In this document: positions 16,678-26,134 of the stretch, in pieces | How the letters are laid out: each line of letters begins with the position of its first letter | How positions within the stretch are numbered: the first letter of the stretch is position 1 | Assembly: GCA_903927945.1 (NCBI GenBank) | Contig: CAIYOZ010000344.1 | Coordinates: 1 to 33,604 of the forward strand | From: an uncultured Bacteroidales bacterium | GTDB lineage: Bacteria > Bacteroidota > Bacteroidia > Bacteroidales > Paludibacteraceae | DNA length: 33,604 bases | Direction of reading: 5' to 3' | Program-made: the position numbers and the translations under genes | Notes under the pieces: generated by a model | What the model saw: the letters and a program-made list of their open reading frames with translations, nothing else | What the model was told of the DNA's origin: nothing | The model's database searches: none

Positions 16678-16743
16678 TTAATTTTTAAGTTGATTCCCTC
16701 CTAAAAAATTTGCGTGCCCGGTTAGTAAGCACGCATGCTGCAT
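16678..16743 (-). other. Possible leader peptide ORF upstream of the lyase
   Basis: A 21-codon ORF beginning ATGCAGCAT overlaps the leader hairpin. A nested ORF, ATG CGT GCT TAC TAA (16736-16722), encodes Met-Arg-Ala-Tyr. Neither contains tryptophan. Both are short enough to occur by chance, so this is only a candidate. Confidence 0.2.
16703..16735 (-). promoter_or_regulatory. Attenuator-like hairpin in the lyase leader
   Basis: On the minus strand a 7-bp perfect stem TGCGTGC/GCACGCA with an 11-base loop is followed by AATTTTTT. This is a terminator shape located between the candidate promoter (16785-16792) and the start codon at 16647. A terminator inside a leader suggests conditional readthrough. 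An AGGAGG run follows it, about 50 bases before the start codon, too far to be the ribosome site for this gene. Confidence 0.5.
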
Positions 16744-16784
16744 TATTTTGTAGTTTTAATTACAAATTCAAAAAAATTGAACAG

Positions 16785-16792
16785 CAAAGATA
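16785..16792 (-). promoter_or_regulatory. Candidate -7 box for the lyase gene
   Basis: The minus strand reads TATCTTTG, an exact match to TAnnTTTG, about 140 bases upstream of the start. It implies a leader of roughly 130 bases containing the attenuator-like hairpin. A -33 element is not clear. Confidence 0.5.
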
Positions 16793-16952
16793 CAGGTTAT
16801 TTCAGAAAAACGGTAAAAAAAGAAAATAATGATAGTCACAAATTGAAAAAAGTATCAAATTGAAAGAGTTTTACAGATTCTCTACTTTCAGCATAAGTTT
16901 GTCTTCTCATTTTATGGGCTTTCATTTTTTTCCCGTCTTTATACTTCCTCCG

Positions 16953-17144
16953 GCCTTTCTCCTGCCATTCTCGTGAAATGCTATTTAGACGTTACATACA
17001 CATTGCATAGATATTACATATATATATTACATATACATCACATACCTATATAGGTATGTAACATCTATGTAACATGTATGTAATGAAATTCTAGTTAGTA
17101 ATTAATGAATAAAGACCATTTCACGAGAATGGCAAGAGGAAGGC
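16953..17144. repeat. Long inverted repeat, MITE-like, about 190 bp
   Basis: Terminal arms 16953-16980 and 17117-17144 match in 26 of 28 positions as inverted repeats (inner end CCATTCTCGTGAAATG). A perfect 20-bp palindrome ACATACCTATATAGGTATGT (17040-17059) sits at the exact middle. Between them, the left TTACATACA...CATAGAT stretch (about 16991-17019) is the inverted counterpart of 17058-17087. No ORF lies inside. This structure fits a non-autonomous mobile element or a very long hairpin in the gap between the lyase and the pectin locus. Confidence 0.75.
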
Positions 17145-17363
17145 ATAAGAAAAGCGCCCTAAAAAGCACCATTAGTAGAATGTAGTCTGGAATAAGAAAG
17201 TATGGTCAGTTAACATTTGTACGCATACAATCCACCTAAAAATGCTTTTTAGTCAATTATTCCACCGATAAACGTCATTTTTTGCACATTATTAATGAAT
17301 CAAAACCATACTTTTGTTCCGAAAACATATTGTTCAACAAATTATCTAATACATGAAAACACA
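17145..17363 (+). promoter_or_regulatory. Leader region ahead of the pectin locus
   Basis: About 220 bp upstream of the preferred susC-like start. It has a small perfect hairpin CTAAAAA-TGC-TTTTTAG (17236-17252) whose right arm also pairs with CTAAAAAGC at 17159-17167. The sequence TTAACATTTGTA (from 17210) resembles a -7 box with one extra base. No clear operator for a known PUL regulator is recognised. Confidence 0.35.
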
Positions 17364-20300
17364 ATGAAAGAAGCAATGCAACTAAGGAAGCTATTTTTCA
17401 ACCGATGGGCGGTCACATTTCTGGTAGCTTTTTTTGCCTGGAGCTCGTTGAGTGCTCAGGTGAAACCGGTATCGGGGGTGGTCAAGGATCCTACGGGTGA
17501 AACTATTATAGGCGCATCGGTGATTGTAAAAGGGACAACTATCGGGGTGATTACCGGTATGGATGGATCCTATAAATTAAATGTACCAGCCACGGGGAAA
17601 GTACTGTTGGTTTCGTATGTAGGGATGGAAAAACAAGAAGTGCCTATCAAGGGAAGCGTGGTGAACGTGACGCTTCAGAATACCGACAAATCACTGGATG
17701 AAGTGGTGGTTATCGGTTATGGCACCCAGAAGAAACGCGATTTGACAGGCTCGGTGTCGTCGGTTAGCGAAAAAGAGTTGAGAGACATTCCGGTAGCCAC
17801 CGCTGCAGAAGCCCTTACCGGAAAACTCCCCGGAGTTCAGGTGACAACCACTGAAGGATCACCGGATGCCGATATCAAGATACGCGTCAGGGGTGGCGGT
17901 TCCATTACCCAAAGCAACACTCCGCTTTATATAGTGGATGGTTTTACCAAGGATGATATTAAAGACATTGCACCTTCCGAAATTCAAACCATCGACGTAC
18001 TGAAGGATGCTTCTTCTACTGCTATTTATGGGTCACGTGGTGCCAACGGGGTAATCATTATTACCACCAAGACGGCAGCAGCCGGCAAACTAACTGTTTC
18101 ATACAACGGATATGTGGGCATCAAGGAAGTTCCCAAGATGTTGGATGTGCTTTCTCCTTATCAGTTTGCGCAAAAGCAATACGAACGATCGGTTTGGGAT
18201 GGTAAGGAATCGAGTGAATATGAAAATTACTTTGGCAGCTACAACGATATCAATTTATACAAGTCGATGAATGCCACCAACTGGCAAAATAAAACCTTCG
18301 GGAATACTGGGGTGGTACAGAATCATACAGTGGCTGTCGGAGGAGGTGGTTCCATGCTGAAGTACAATGCCAGTTACAACCATATCGACAGCAAGGAAGT
18401 GATGTACATGTCGAATTACAAGCGTGATAACGTGAGTTTGAAGTTGAAATTCACTCCCGTGAACTGGCTGATCATCGATGCAGCCGCCCGGTATGCCGGG
18501 ACCACTATTAACGGTCCGGGTGCTAATGACCAGACAGGTACCGAGAAATCAACCTCCGATTCACGTGTAAAAAATGCGGTGATCTTTAAACCGATTCCTT
18601 TAAAGAACCTGACTTCTGAAACGGATGATTCCGAGGCTTCTGCCAGTCTTTATTCGCCACTGGTGGCTACACAGGATAACAACAGGTATCAGAAAAATAA
18701 TAATTACAACCTGAACAGTGGCGTTACCATTAATTTCAACAGGAACTGGTCGTTCCATTCAACGGTAGGAATTACCAAAATAGATAACAACGATAAGCGG
18801 TTTTATGGGTTGACGTCTTATTATGTCGTTCAGGGTGGTGCTTCGAAAAGAGCCAATGATGCCGGGATTTTAGTATCCGCACCGGCTACATCGATTGTCA
18901 ATACGAACACAAAAACACTTCAAAATACAAACCTTCTGACTTTCCATAAAGATAATTTTTTGCCCGATCAGAATCTAAACTTTATTCTGGGTCAGGAAAG
19001 CTATATAAATTCTATTGACTACATCGGACAATCGATAGAGGCATTCCCACTGACCTACATGTCTTCGGATGCATGGAGTCATTTAAGTGATGGCACTACC
19101 GTATCCAGTAAACACTTCTACAACCCCGATTACCGGAAGTTCTCCTATTTTTCACGGTTGAATTATGAAATCAGGGACCGGTATTTGCTGGCAGCCTCCG
19201 TACGTGCCGATGGATCGAGTAAATTCCAGAAGAACCCCTGGGGGATATTCCCTTCAATATCCGCCGGATGGAGAATCACCGAGGAGTCATTTATGAGGGA
19301 TTCACAGGATTGGCTTTCGAACCTGAAGTTACGTGCCGGATACGGACAAGCCGGGAATGATAATATTCCCGTTCAGATGTTCACCCGGAATTATAATTCT
19401 ACCTATTCCACCTATCTGCCTGCCTCCATTAATTCGACAATTTTTTCAGCAGGAACAACCCTGGCGAATCCTGACCTGAAATGGGAAACGACAACCACCA
19501 GGAACGGGGGTCTTGACTTCGGATTCTTTAAAAACAGGATCAACGGATCGGTGGAAGTGTATTCGAATACCACGAAAGATGCCTTGCTTGATTTAAGTAT
19601 CAGTGGCCCTTATTCGGATATCTGGAAAAATGTAGCTTCTACCTCCAATAAAGGGATTGAGTTTAATGTCAATGCAGCACTTATTCAGACCAAGGACTTT
19701 AACCTGAGCTTTGCGTTTAATATCAGTTTTAACCAGAACAAAGTCCTTAGCCTTGGAACCCTGCAAAGTTATACATTTAACGAACAATGGACCAGTACTT
19801 CCTCTGCTTCCAACAGTTATGTGGTGACACCGGGTAAGCCCATCGGACTAATTTACGGGTATGTGAACGATGGTATGTACAATGCCAGTGATTTTAGCTG
19901 GAATGGAACCAAATGGGTAATGAATGCTGCCAAATATTCCACTGCTGTATTAGTGTCGGATGATGGAACAAAGAAGGTTTATAAATACAAGGATGCCAGT
20001 GGTAATATATTTGCAGATAACAGTGCTCTTACCGGAGTCAGTTGGGGGCCGGGAGCCATGAAGCTGAAAGATACAAACGGAGATGGTGTCATTACCGAAG
20101 CCGACCGTGTACAGATAGGGAATACCAACCCTACTCATTTCGGATCATTCTCTTTTACAACCAGTTATAAAGGATTCGATGCCAACGTAAACTTCAACTG
20201 GGTGTATGGCAACAGTATTTACAATGCCGGGAAAATTGAGATGACCTCCGAGTATAATTATAAATACCGGAATATGCTCGCCATGACTGCCAACTCGTAT

Positions 20301-20675
20301 ACTCAAATTGATTGGGCCACCGGAAACAGGGTGACTGATGCCGCTACACTGACCGCTATGAATGCTAATGCCACCATGTGGGCTGCACCTGCCGGTCAAT
20401 ATGCGGTGACTTCCTGGGCTATAGAGGATGGATCGTTCCTGCGGTTGAATAATTTAACGGTGGGTTATTCCTTGCCAAAGAAGATGACTACAAAATTCTA
20501 CATTCAAAAGCTTCGGGTATATGCCACGGGATATAACTTGTTTATCCTGACCAACTATACAGGTTATGATCCTGAAGTGGATACACGCCGGTCTAAAACA
20601 GCAACCCCGGGAGTTGATTATTCAGCTTATCCCAAGAGCCGTTCATACAACCTTGGAGTAAACATAACCTTCTAA
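17364..20675 (+). CDS. SusC/RagA-family TonB-dependent outer-membrane glycan importer
   Basis: The ORF opens at 17295 (1126 aa), but the ATG at codon 24 (17364) begins a standard signal peptide (LFFNRWAVTFLVAFFAWSSLSAQ), giving about 1103 aa. In ORF numbering: carboxypeptidase-like regulatory domain about 57-128, TonB-box-like LDEVVVIGYG at 134-143, plug about 145-260 (LTGSVSSV, then GVIIITTK), then the 22-strand barrel to the C-terminal aromatic end NLGVNITF. SusC proteins form the pore beneath a SusD lid and import oligosaccharides using TonB energy. It is followed after 12 bases by susD, as usual. Substrate is inferred to be pectin from the enzymes downstream. It is the first gene of the locus. 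Confidence 0.95.
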   Translation: MKEAMQLRKLFFNRWAVTFLVAFFAWSSLSAQVKPVSGVVKDPTGETIIGASVIVKGTTIGVITGMDGSYKLNVPATGKVLLVSYVGMEKQEVPIKGSVVNVTLQNTDKSLDEVVVIGYGTQKKRDLTGSVSSVSEKELRDIPVATAAEALTGKLPGVQVTTTEGSPDADIKIRVRGGGSITQSNTPLYIVDGFTKDDIKDIAPSEIQTIDVLKDASSTAIYGSRGANGVIIITTKTAAAGKLTVSYNGYVGIKEVPKMLDVLSPYQFAQKQYERSVWDGKESSEYENYFGSYNDINLYKSMNATNWQNKTFGNTGVVQNHTVAVGGGGSMLKYNASYNHIDSKEVMYMSNYKRDNVSLKLKFTPVNWLIIDAAARYAGTTINGPGANDQTGTEKSTSDSRVKNAVIFKPIPLKNLTSETDDSEASASLYSPLVATQDNNRYQKNNNYNLNSGVTINFNRNWSFHSTVGITKIDNNDKRFYGLTSYYVVQGGASKRANDAGILVSAPATSIVNTNTKTLQNTNLLTFHKDNFLPDQNLNFILGQESYINSIDYIGQSIEAFPLTYMSSDAWSHLSDGTTVSSKHFYNPDYRKFSYFSRLNYEIRDRYLLAASVRADGSSKFQKNPWGIFPSISAGWRITEESFMRDSQDWLSNLKLRAGYGQAGNDNIPVQMFTRNYNSTYSTYLPASINSTIFSAGTTLANPDLKWETTTTRNGGLDFGFFKNRINGSVEVYSNTTKDALLDLSISGPYSDIWKNVASTSNKGIEFNVNAALIQTKDFNLSFAFNISFNQNKVLSLGTLQSYTFNEQWTSTSSASNSYVVTPGKPIGLIYGYVNDGMYNASDFSWNGTKWVMNAAKYSTAVLVSDDGTKKVYKYKDASGNIFADNSALTGVSWGPGAMKLKDTNGDGVITEADRVQIGNTNPTHFGSFSFTTSYKGFDANVNFNWVYGNSIYNAGKIEMTSEYNYKYRNMLAMTANSYTQIDWATGNRVTDAATLTAMNANATMWAAPAGQYAVTSWAIEDGSFLRLNNLTVGYSLPKKMTTKFYIQKLRVYATGYNLFILTNYTGYDPEVDTRRSKTATPGVDYSAYPKSRSYNLGVNITF

Positions 20676-20687
20676 AATCATACTACA

Positions 20688-22547
20688 ATGAAAAAAAATA
20701 ATCTATATAAAATACTTTTCGGCTTCCTCCTCTTTTCGATGAGTTCATGTACTGACATGTTAGTTGTATCCAGCAAGTCGCTGTTGAGTGATGACCAGGT
20801 TTTTACGAATACCGATTCAACCAGAGAAGCCATTTCGGCCATCTATGATATCTTCGGACAAAATAATTCGTACCGGAACCGCCTTTGGTTGCAAATGGGG
20901 CAGAATACCGATATCGAATACCGGTCCGGTTGGGCTACCGGAACAGCGCTCACCTCAATCAAATCGGATGACAATATAGCTCTTTATAATTCCACTACTG
21001 CACTACCGGATGGTTATAGCAATCCGGGTTCCGACAATCCATGGAACAGGCTTTATCAAGGTGTAGAGCGTTCGAACCTGGCTATTGCAGGGATACGCAA
21101 GTTTGGAAAACCGGCTGCCGGAAACGATATGGGACACTACCTGGGGGAAGCCCTGACTTTGCGTGCCTTTTTCTATTTCGACCTGATTAAATGGTGGGGT
21201 GATGTGCCGGCCTGGTTTGATCCTATGACTGCCGGGACGATCTATGTCGCCAAATCGAACAGGGATAGTATTTACAACCACATTATCGGTGATTTACAGG
21301 AAGCATCCACGCTGTTGTACAGTATCAATAATCCGTTGACCACCTCCACCAAGCTGGTGAGCAGGGATGCCGCCCGTGGATTGCTGGCCCGCATATGCCT
21401 GCAGGCTGCAGGATATTCCATGCGTCCCTTGGGAGCCACTGATTCCGAAATAAAAATTACAGCATCAACGGCCCGTCAACAGGAACTTTACACCATAGCC
21501 CGCGAAGCTTGCCGGGCCATCATTACCGATAACCATTATTCACTCGACGGAAGTTTCAAGAATATCTTCTATCAACAATGCCAGGATGTGGAATCGCAGG
21601 GACGGGAAACTATCTGGCAGATACCATACAAAATGGGCATACGCGGACGTATGGTCTATAACCTGGGAATCCCCCGCGACCCTGACGGGGTGAACAATAC
21701 CGTAACCATTGGCGGACAATTTAAAGTTATGCCAAGTTTCTATTATGACTATAATGTGAACGACACACGCCGGGATATCACCGTGGTTCCTTATAAAGTT
21801 CAAAAAAGCACCACCCTGGGGGTTATGGAACAAAACGTTGCCTCCGGCATCACAGGTTTCAATATCGCCAAATGGCGGGCCGAATGGGTGAAAGCACCAA
21901 TAACAGGGACAGATGATGGGGTATCACCGATTGTGTTACGTTATTCGGATGTGTTGTTAATGTTTGCAGAGGCCGATTTGTTCTTAAACGGAACAGAGGG
22001 AGCCGAATACTTCAACATGGTTCGCCGCCGTGCCTTCGGACAATCCATAAATTCAGTTTCACCCTATGACTTGCCCCTTACACTGGATAATCTCAAACAG
22101 GAAAGAGCCTTTGAGTTCTGCGGTGAAAATATCCGCAAATACGACTTGGAACGTTGGGGACAACTTAAATCGGGTATCGACCAGGCTACCAATAACCTGA
22201 GAGCACTGCGTGATGGTACGGGAAATTATGCCACCGTTCCGGCAACCATTTATTACAAATGGAATGTTGATAATACCATATCCCCGGGAGAACGCGTACT
22301 GACCGTCTATGGATTGCAACGCGGTGAAATAGATGATAAAACGGTTACCGAACCACTGGGTGGCTGGATCAAGAAATCATGGACACAGGGTGCCTCGGGA
22401 AGTGACCTGTATTTAAGCGAGGGATTTGTGACACACCTCTATTTTAATGACCCGGATAAGCGTCAGCTTTTGCCTATTATGGATCAAATTATCAGTGTCA
22501 GTAACGGCACCTTGAAGAATGATTACGGATACACAACAAAACAATGA
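20688..22547 (+). CDS. SusD/RagB-family outer-membrane glycan-binding lipoprotein
   Basis: 619 aa. The N-terminus has a lipoprotein signal with lipobox FSMSSC (Cys21) followed by TD. The SusD fold is indicated by the early AISAIYDIFGQ helix region, LGEALTLRAFFYFDLIKWWGDVP, LLARICLQAAGY, and a late segment VLLMFAEADLFLNG followed by LKQERAFEFCGENIRKYDLERWGQL, which is highly characteristic of the family. It caps the SusC-like importer and captures oligosaccharides at the cell surface. It starts 12 bases after susC and is certainly cotranscribed. Confidence 0.95.
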   Translation: MKKNNLYKILFGFLLFSMSSCTDMLVVSSKSLLSDDQVFTNTDSTREAISAIYDIFGQNNSYRNRLWLQMGQNTDIEYRSGWATGTALTSIKSDDNIALYNSTTALPDGYSNPGSDNPWNRLYQGVERSNLAIAGIRKFGKPAAGNDMGHYLGEALTLRAFFYFDLIKWWGDVPAWFDPMTAGTIYVAKSNRDSIYNHIIGDLQEASTLLYSINNPLTTSTKLVSRDAARGLLARICLQAAGYSMRPLGATDSEIKITASTARQQELYTIAREACRAIITDNHYSLDGSFKNIFYQQCQDVESQGRETIWQIPYKMGIRGRMVYNLGIPRDPDGVNNTVTIGGQFKVMPSFYYDYNVNDTRRDITVVPYKVQKSTTLGVMEQNVASGITGFNIAKWRAEWVKAPITGTDDGVSPIVLRYSDVLLMFAEADLFLNGTEGAEYFNMVRRRAFGQSINSVSPYDLPLTLDNLKQERAFEFCGENIRKYDLERWGQLKSGIDQATNNLRALRDGTGNYATVPATIYYKWNVDNTISPGERVLTVYGLQRGEIDDKTVTEPLGGWIKKSWTQGASGSDLYLSEGFVTHLYFNDPDKRQLLPIMDQIISVSNGTLKNDYGYTTKQ

Positions 22548-22553
22548 AAGGTG

Positions 22554-22579
22554 GGAGGATAGCTTACCGCATATCCTCC
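22554..22579 (+). other. Intercistronic hairpin between susD and the DUF5123 gene
   Basis: An 8-bp perfect stem GGAGGATA/TATCCTCC with a 10-base loop lies just after the susD stop. There is no T-run, so it more likely affects mRNA stability or processing than terminates. Confidence 0.4.
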
Positions 22580-22610
22580 TACATTCAACAAACTATTAAA
22601 ATTCCGAAAA

Positions 22611-24281
22611 ATGAAAAATATAAAAAACATACAGTTAGCGGCATTCTTTGCAGTGATCTTTGTAGTGGGAGCATTCACCTCCTGCAACGATGACCTGACG
22701 TTGAAAAGTCTGCCCTATTTATTCCGTCCGGTAAATTTTGCCGCTACCCTGAATAAAACAGTGGCGACTATCTCGTGGGCTGCGGTGGACAGTGCAAAGT
22801 CATATACTCTACAGGTAAGTATGGACAGTACATTTAAATCCAGGATGGTGGATACTACCACTACCAAGCTTTTTATTACCAAGGAGTTTGCGGGTGAAAC
22901 AACGTTTTATGCCCGGGTTCGCGCCAATGCCGGTGATACCACCAAGAATTCAAAGTTTAATGCCACTCTGTCCTTTAAGACCCCAAAAGAAAATATATTC
23001 CTGGGGTATGGTACCAGCAATAACACGGGTAATTTATACAGTGCTTACATGAATAATGCGAACACCCTGGATATCAAATGGCAACCGGGAGCCAATGCCA
23101 CACATTTGATTCTCACTTCTGCAGATGGTTCTATTAGGGATTCTGTTTCATTATTAGCACCACAACTCACCTCAGGTGAAAAAGCTGTTACCTCATTATC
23201 AAAATCAACCTGGAAAGTTGCTATCTATAACGGTTCGATTCTTAGAGGAACAACCTACGGACTGGTTGAAGGTGATGTAATTTTAGGACCAACCGATAAT
23301 TTGCGGACTGCATTGGACAATGCTACTTCGGGTCAAATCATCATGTTATCTCCGGGAGTGACCTATGCAATAGGCGGTGCTGCTTATAATTTTAGTAAAA
23401 ACGTTAAAGTTAAGAGTTTTTCCCCCATCAGCCGTTCGGTGGTTTGCATGACTACAAGTGGTACAACAACGCCACCTACCACCACTTCAAACATGATGGG
23501 TGTTGTAGCTTCGTCGGCCATTGACAGCTTGGTTTTTGAGAATATTGATTTCACGGGATATTGCGACAATAACACTTCTTCGATAAAAATTGGTTATCTC
23601 TTTAGCAACAAAGTAGCCTGTACGGTGACTAATCTAAAATTTACCAACTGTAATATCCATAATCTCGGGAATACCACTATGAGGCTCTCAGGAGGTACCC
23701 CCACTGCAAGCCAACGTATCTCCAATCTTATTTATAATGGATGTGTGATTAGTGAATCGGGTTTTGCAAGTGGTTACGCGCTGGTGAACATAAGCAAATC
23801 GTCTGATTATATTGACAACATTGTTATTTCGAATTCCACCCTTTATAATTTCAGTTATCCGGTCATTTCGATCGTTCAAACTGCAACTACACCTATGACC
23901 TCTGTATCCATTTCAAATTGTACATTCAATCAAACCTCCCAAAATGCAGGAGGAACGCGGGTGTTATTTAATTTTGATTACATGGCTTTGACAAATGGAA
24001 TAAGTATTAAGAATTGTATATTTGGAAGTTCGGGTGCTGCCACAGCCGGATTAAAAACCACAAATGCAACAGTTGCAACGACCATAACGGGCTGTTATTA
24101 CACCAGTGATTTTGTAGATGAGACATTGGTTGCAGGAGTATCGTATTCCATTAAGCCCAGCATGTCGGGTTATTCAGGGAATTCTACCTCTTTATGGAAA
24201 AGTCCGTTGACTGGAGACTTTACTTTGATAGACACTTCATTCAAGGGTAAAGGGGTGGCTGGTGATTTAAGGGTGTATTAA
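22611..24281 (+). CDS. Surface lipoprotein, FN3 plus DUF4957/DUF5123-type beta-helix
   Basis: 556 aa. Lipoprotein signal with Cys25 in AFTSCNDDL; the acidic residues after Cys resemble the surface-export signal of Bacteroidetes lipoproteins. FN3-like modules occupy about 35-225 (ISWAAVDSAKSYTLQVS, then DIKWQPGANATHLILTS). From about 228 (DNLRTALDNATSGQIIMLSPG) a right-handed parallel beta-helix follows (repeated LKFTNCNI, NLIYNGCVI, SVSISNCTF), ending in the DUF5123-like tail NSTSLWKSPLTGDFTLIDTSFKGKG. Proteins of this kind are regular members of pectin utilisation loci, next to SusCD and GH28/PL1 genes, and are thought to bind or process pectin at the surface. Lyase activity is not shown; I see no confident catalytic residues. 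Confidence 0.82.
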   Translation: MKNIKNIQLAAFFAVIFVVGAFTSCNDDLTLKSLPYLFRPVNFAATLNKTVATISWAAVDSAKSYTLQVSMDSTFKSRMVDTTTTKLFITKEFAGETTFYARVRANAGDTTKNSKFNATLSFKTPKENIFLGYGTSNNTGNLYSAYMNNANTLDIKWQPGANATHLILTSADGSIRDSVSLLAPQLTSGEKAVTSLSKSTWKVAIYNGSILRGTTYGLVEGDVILGPTDNLRTALDNATSGQIIMLSPGVTYAIGGAAYNFSKNVKVKSFSPISRSVVCMTTSGTTTPPTTTSNMMGVVASSAIDSLVFENIDFTGYCDNNTSSIKIGYLFSNKVACTVTNLKFTNCNIHNLGNTTMRLSGGTPTASQRISNLIYNGCVISESGFASGYALVNISKSSDYIDNIVISNSTLYNFSYPVISIVQTATTPMTSVSISNCTFNQTSQNAGGTRVLFNFDYMALTNGISIKNCIFGSSGAATAGLKTTNATVATTITGCYYTSDFVDETLVAGVSYSIKPSMSGYSGNSTSLWKSPLTGDFTLIDTSFKGKGVAGDLRVY

Positions 24282-24429
24282 TAAATAATTAAGGTCTTCT
24301 CCTTCTCTCTTCAACATAGAGGAGAGAGGTGTAAGTCCTTATTCAATGGAATATGAAACGTTTGATTTCTGTTGTTTTGATCACTCTCAGCATGTTTTTT
24401 TAATTGGTTATAAAATAAAAAGTTTAGTG

Positions 24430-26076
24430 ATGTATTTATTAAAAAAAACAAATAAACTTATAGGTGCTCTACTCATGATTCTATCTTTCACTTCTGTTGA
24501 AGCATCGAACTGCTACGACCATCTATACAAGGGTTTGCCATTTTCAATGCCAAAAGTTATAGCACCTGTTTTTAAAAATAATGTGATTTCAATTACTGAT
24601 TTTGGTGGATTAGGGAATGGATATACCCTTAACACCGATGCTTTCAAAAATGCCATTACGTTACTTTCTAAAAGAGGGGGTGGTCAACTCACTGTACCAG
24701 CAGGGGTTTGGTTCACAGGCCCCATCGTGTTGGAGTCTAATATCAACTTGCATCTGGATAAGGGAGCGTTGATCTTGTTCTCTTCTGATTTTAGTTTATA
24801 TCCCTTGGTGAATACCTGTTTCGAAGGGTTGTCGACACGACGTTGCCAGTCGCCCATCTCCGCCCGCAATGCGGTGAACGTTGCTATTACTGGCGAAGGC
24901 TCTATCAACGGGTCGGGAGAGGCGTGGCGGCCTCTTAAAAAGGCAAAAGTAACCGATGCTTACTGGAAGAAGGTAGTGAAGTCGGGGGGCGTGTTGAAAG
25001 ATCCCACTTATTGGTTCCCGTCGAAGGGTTCGTTGAAAGGGGAATCCATCAGTGATTCGAACGTACCGCGTGGTAAAATGACCGATTCCTCCTGGCTGGA
25101 GGTCAAAGACTTTCTCCGTCCGGTGATGATTAACTTTATTGAATGTAAAAACGTGTTGTTGCAGGGCGTGTTGTTTGAAAATTCACCCAGCTGGAATATT
25201 CACCCGTTGATGTGTACCAACCTGATTATTGACAATGTCACGGTGCGAAATCCGAATTATGCTCAGAACGGGGATGGCATTGATGTGGAATCTTGTAAGA
25301 ATGTATTGATCGTAAACAGCAGTTTCGATGTGGGTGATGACGCCATTTGTATAAAATCGGGGAAAGATGAAGAAGGCCGTCTGCGTGCCCGTCCTTCCGA
25401 AAACATCATTGTGGACAACTGCAAGGTGTTCAAAGGGCATGGTGGATTCGTGGTGGGGAGTGAGATGTCAGGCGGGGTTCGCAATGTTTCGGTTCGTAAC
25501 TGTCAGTTCCTGGGTACTGATGTAGGTCTTCGATTTAAAAGCAACCGGGGACGTGGTGGACTGGTTGAAAATATCTATATCAGCGATATTTATATGTTCG
25601 ACATCATGACCGATTCATTCTTATTCGATCTGTTCTATGGTGGAAAATCATCTTCCGAATCGCTGGAGGAAGGGGATACGGCAGCAACCGCCTTACAAAA
25701 CATACCGGTGACCAAAGAAACACCTTCCTTCCGGAATATCTACGTGAAAAACATCGTCTCCCGCAATGCCCGGAGGGCAATGTATTTTAACGGACTGCCC
25801 GAAATGAAGATAGCCAACATCAACGTGGAAAATGCGATTATATCCTCGCAATACGGGGCTGTGATCAGTGAATCGGATGGCATTAAATTCAAGAATATAC
25901 AGATCATCCAGCAAACAGGCCCTGCCCTGACACTTCAAAACGTAAAGAACTTTGAGTTGAAAGATTTCACCTATCCCACAAACCTTCCGGAGGTGGTGAA
26001 GATTACAGGGAAATCAACGAATATTCAACTTCCAGAATCCATAGAGAAGGAAAAGATTATTGGAATGAATTTGTAA
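24430..26076 (+). CDS. GH28 polygalacturonase
   Basis: The ORF opens at 24346, but the ATG at 24430 starts a good signal peptide (MYLLKKTNKLIGALLMILSFTSVEA), giving 548 aa. In that numbering the GH28 motifs are NGDGIDVES (Asp282), GDDAICIKSG (Asp303, Asp304), GHGG (His337) and RFKSN (368-372), the complete GH28 catalytic set within a right-handed beta-helix. The enzyme hydrolyses alpha-1,4-galacturonosyl linkages of homogalacturonan; the long N-terminal region and the KDPTYWFPSKG insert suggest an exo-type enzyme, by comparison with Bacteroidetes relatives. No lipobox and no T9SS tail are seen, so it is probably periplasmic. It is followed by a strong terminator, closing the SusCD transcription unit. 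Confidence 0.92.
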   Translation: MYLLKKTNKLIGALLMILSFTSVEASNCYDHLYKGLPFSMPKVIAPVFKNNVISITDFGGLGNGYTLNTDAFKNAITLLSKRGGGQLTVPAGVWFTGPIVLESNINLHLDKGALILFSSDFSLYPLVNTCFEGLSTRRCQSPISARNAVNVAITGEGSINGSGEAWRPLKKAKVTDAYWKKVVKSGGVLKDPTYWFPSKGSLKGESISDSNVPRGKMTDSSWLEVKDFLRPVMINFIECKNVLLQGVLFENSPSWNIHPLMCTNLIIDNVTVRNPNYAQNGDGIDVESCKNVLIVNSSFDVGDDAICIKSGKDEEGRLRARPSENIIVDNCKVFKGHGGFVVGSEMSGGVRNVSVRNCQFLGTDVGLRFKSNRGRGGLVENIYISDIYMFDIMTDSFLFDLFYGGKSSSESLEEGDTAATALQNIPVTKETPSFRNIYVKNIVSRNARRAMYFNGLPEMKIANINVENAIISSQYGAVISESDGIKFKNIQIIQQTGPALTLQNVKNFELKDFTYPTNLPEVVKITGKSTNIQLPESIEKEKIIGMNL

Positions 26077-26103
26077 CGTGTTGTTCCCGATTGGATTTTA
26101 ATC

Positions 26104-26134
26104 AAAAAAAGGTGGATTATTCCACCTTTTTTTT
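26104..26134 (+). terminator. Strong rho-independent terminator after GH28
   Basis: AAAAAAAGGTGGA-TTAT-TCCACCTTTTTTTT: a 13-bp perfect stem with a 4-base loop ending in an eight-T run, 28 bases past the GH28 stop. It separates the SusCD unit from the PL9 gene. Confidence 0.9.

Noticed and set aside
16697-16702. AGGAGG run as a ribosome-binding site for the lyase
   Set aside because: It lies about 50 bases upstream of the start codon, and no ATG, GTG or TTG follows at a suitable distance in a long ORF.
16678-16743. A tnaC-like leader peptide for a tryptophanase
   Set aside because: The short ORFs have no tryptophan codon and the enzyme's selectivity residues favour phenol-lyase; kept only as a low-confidence attenuator idea.
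17295-17363. N-terminal 23-residue extension of the SusC-like protein
   Set aside because: The extension precedes a complete signal peptide that starts at the ATG at 17364, so the longer start is unlikely.
24290-24340. Hairpin (CTCTC/GAGAG) between the DUF5123 and GH28 genes as a terminator
   Set aside because: The stem is short and imperfect and there is no T-run; the genes are probably cotranscribed.
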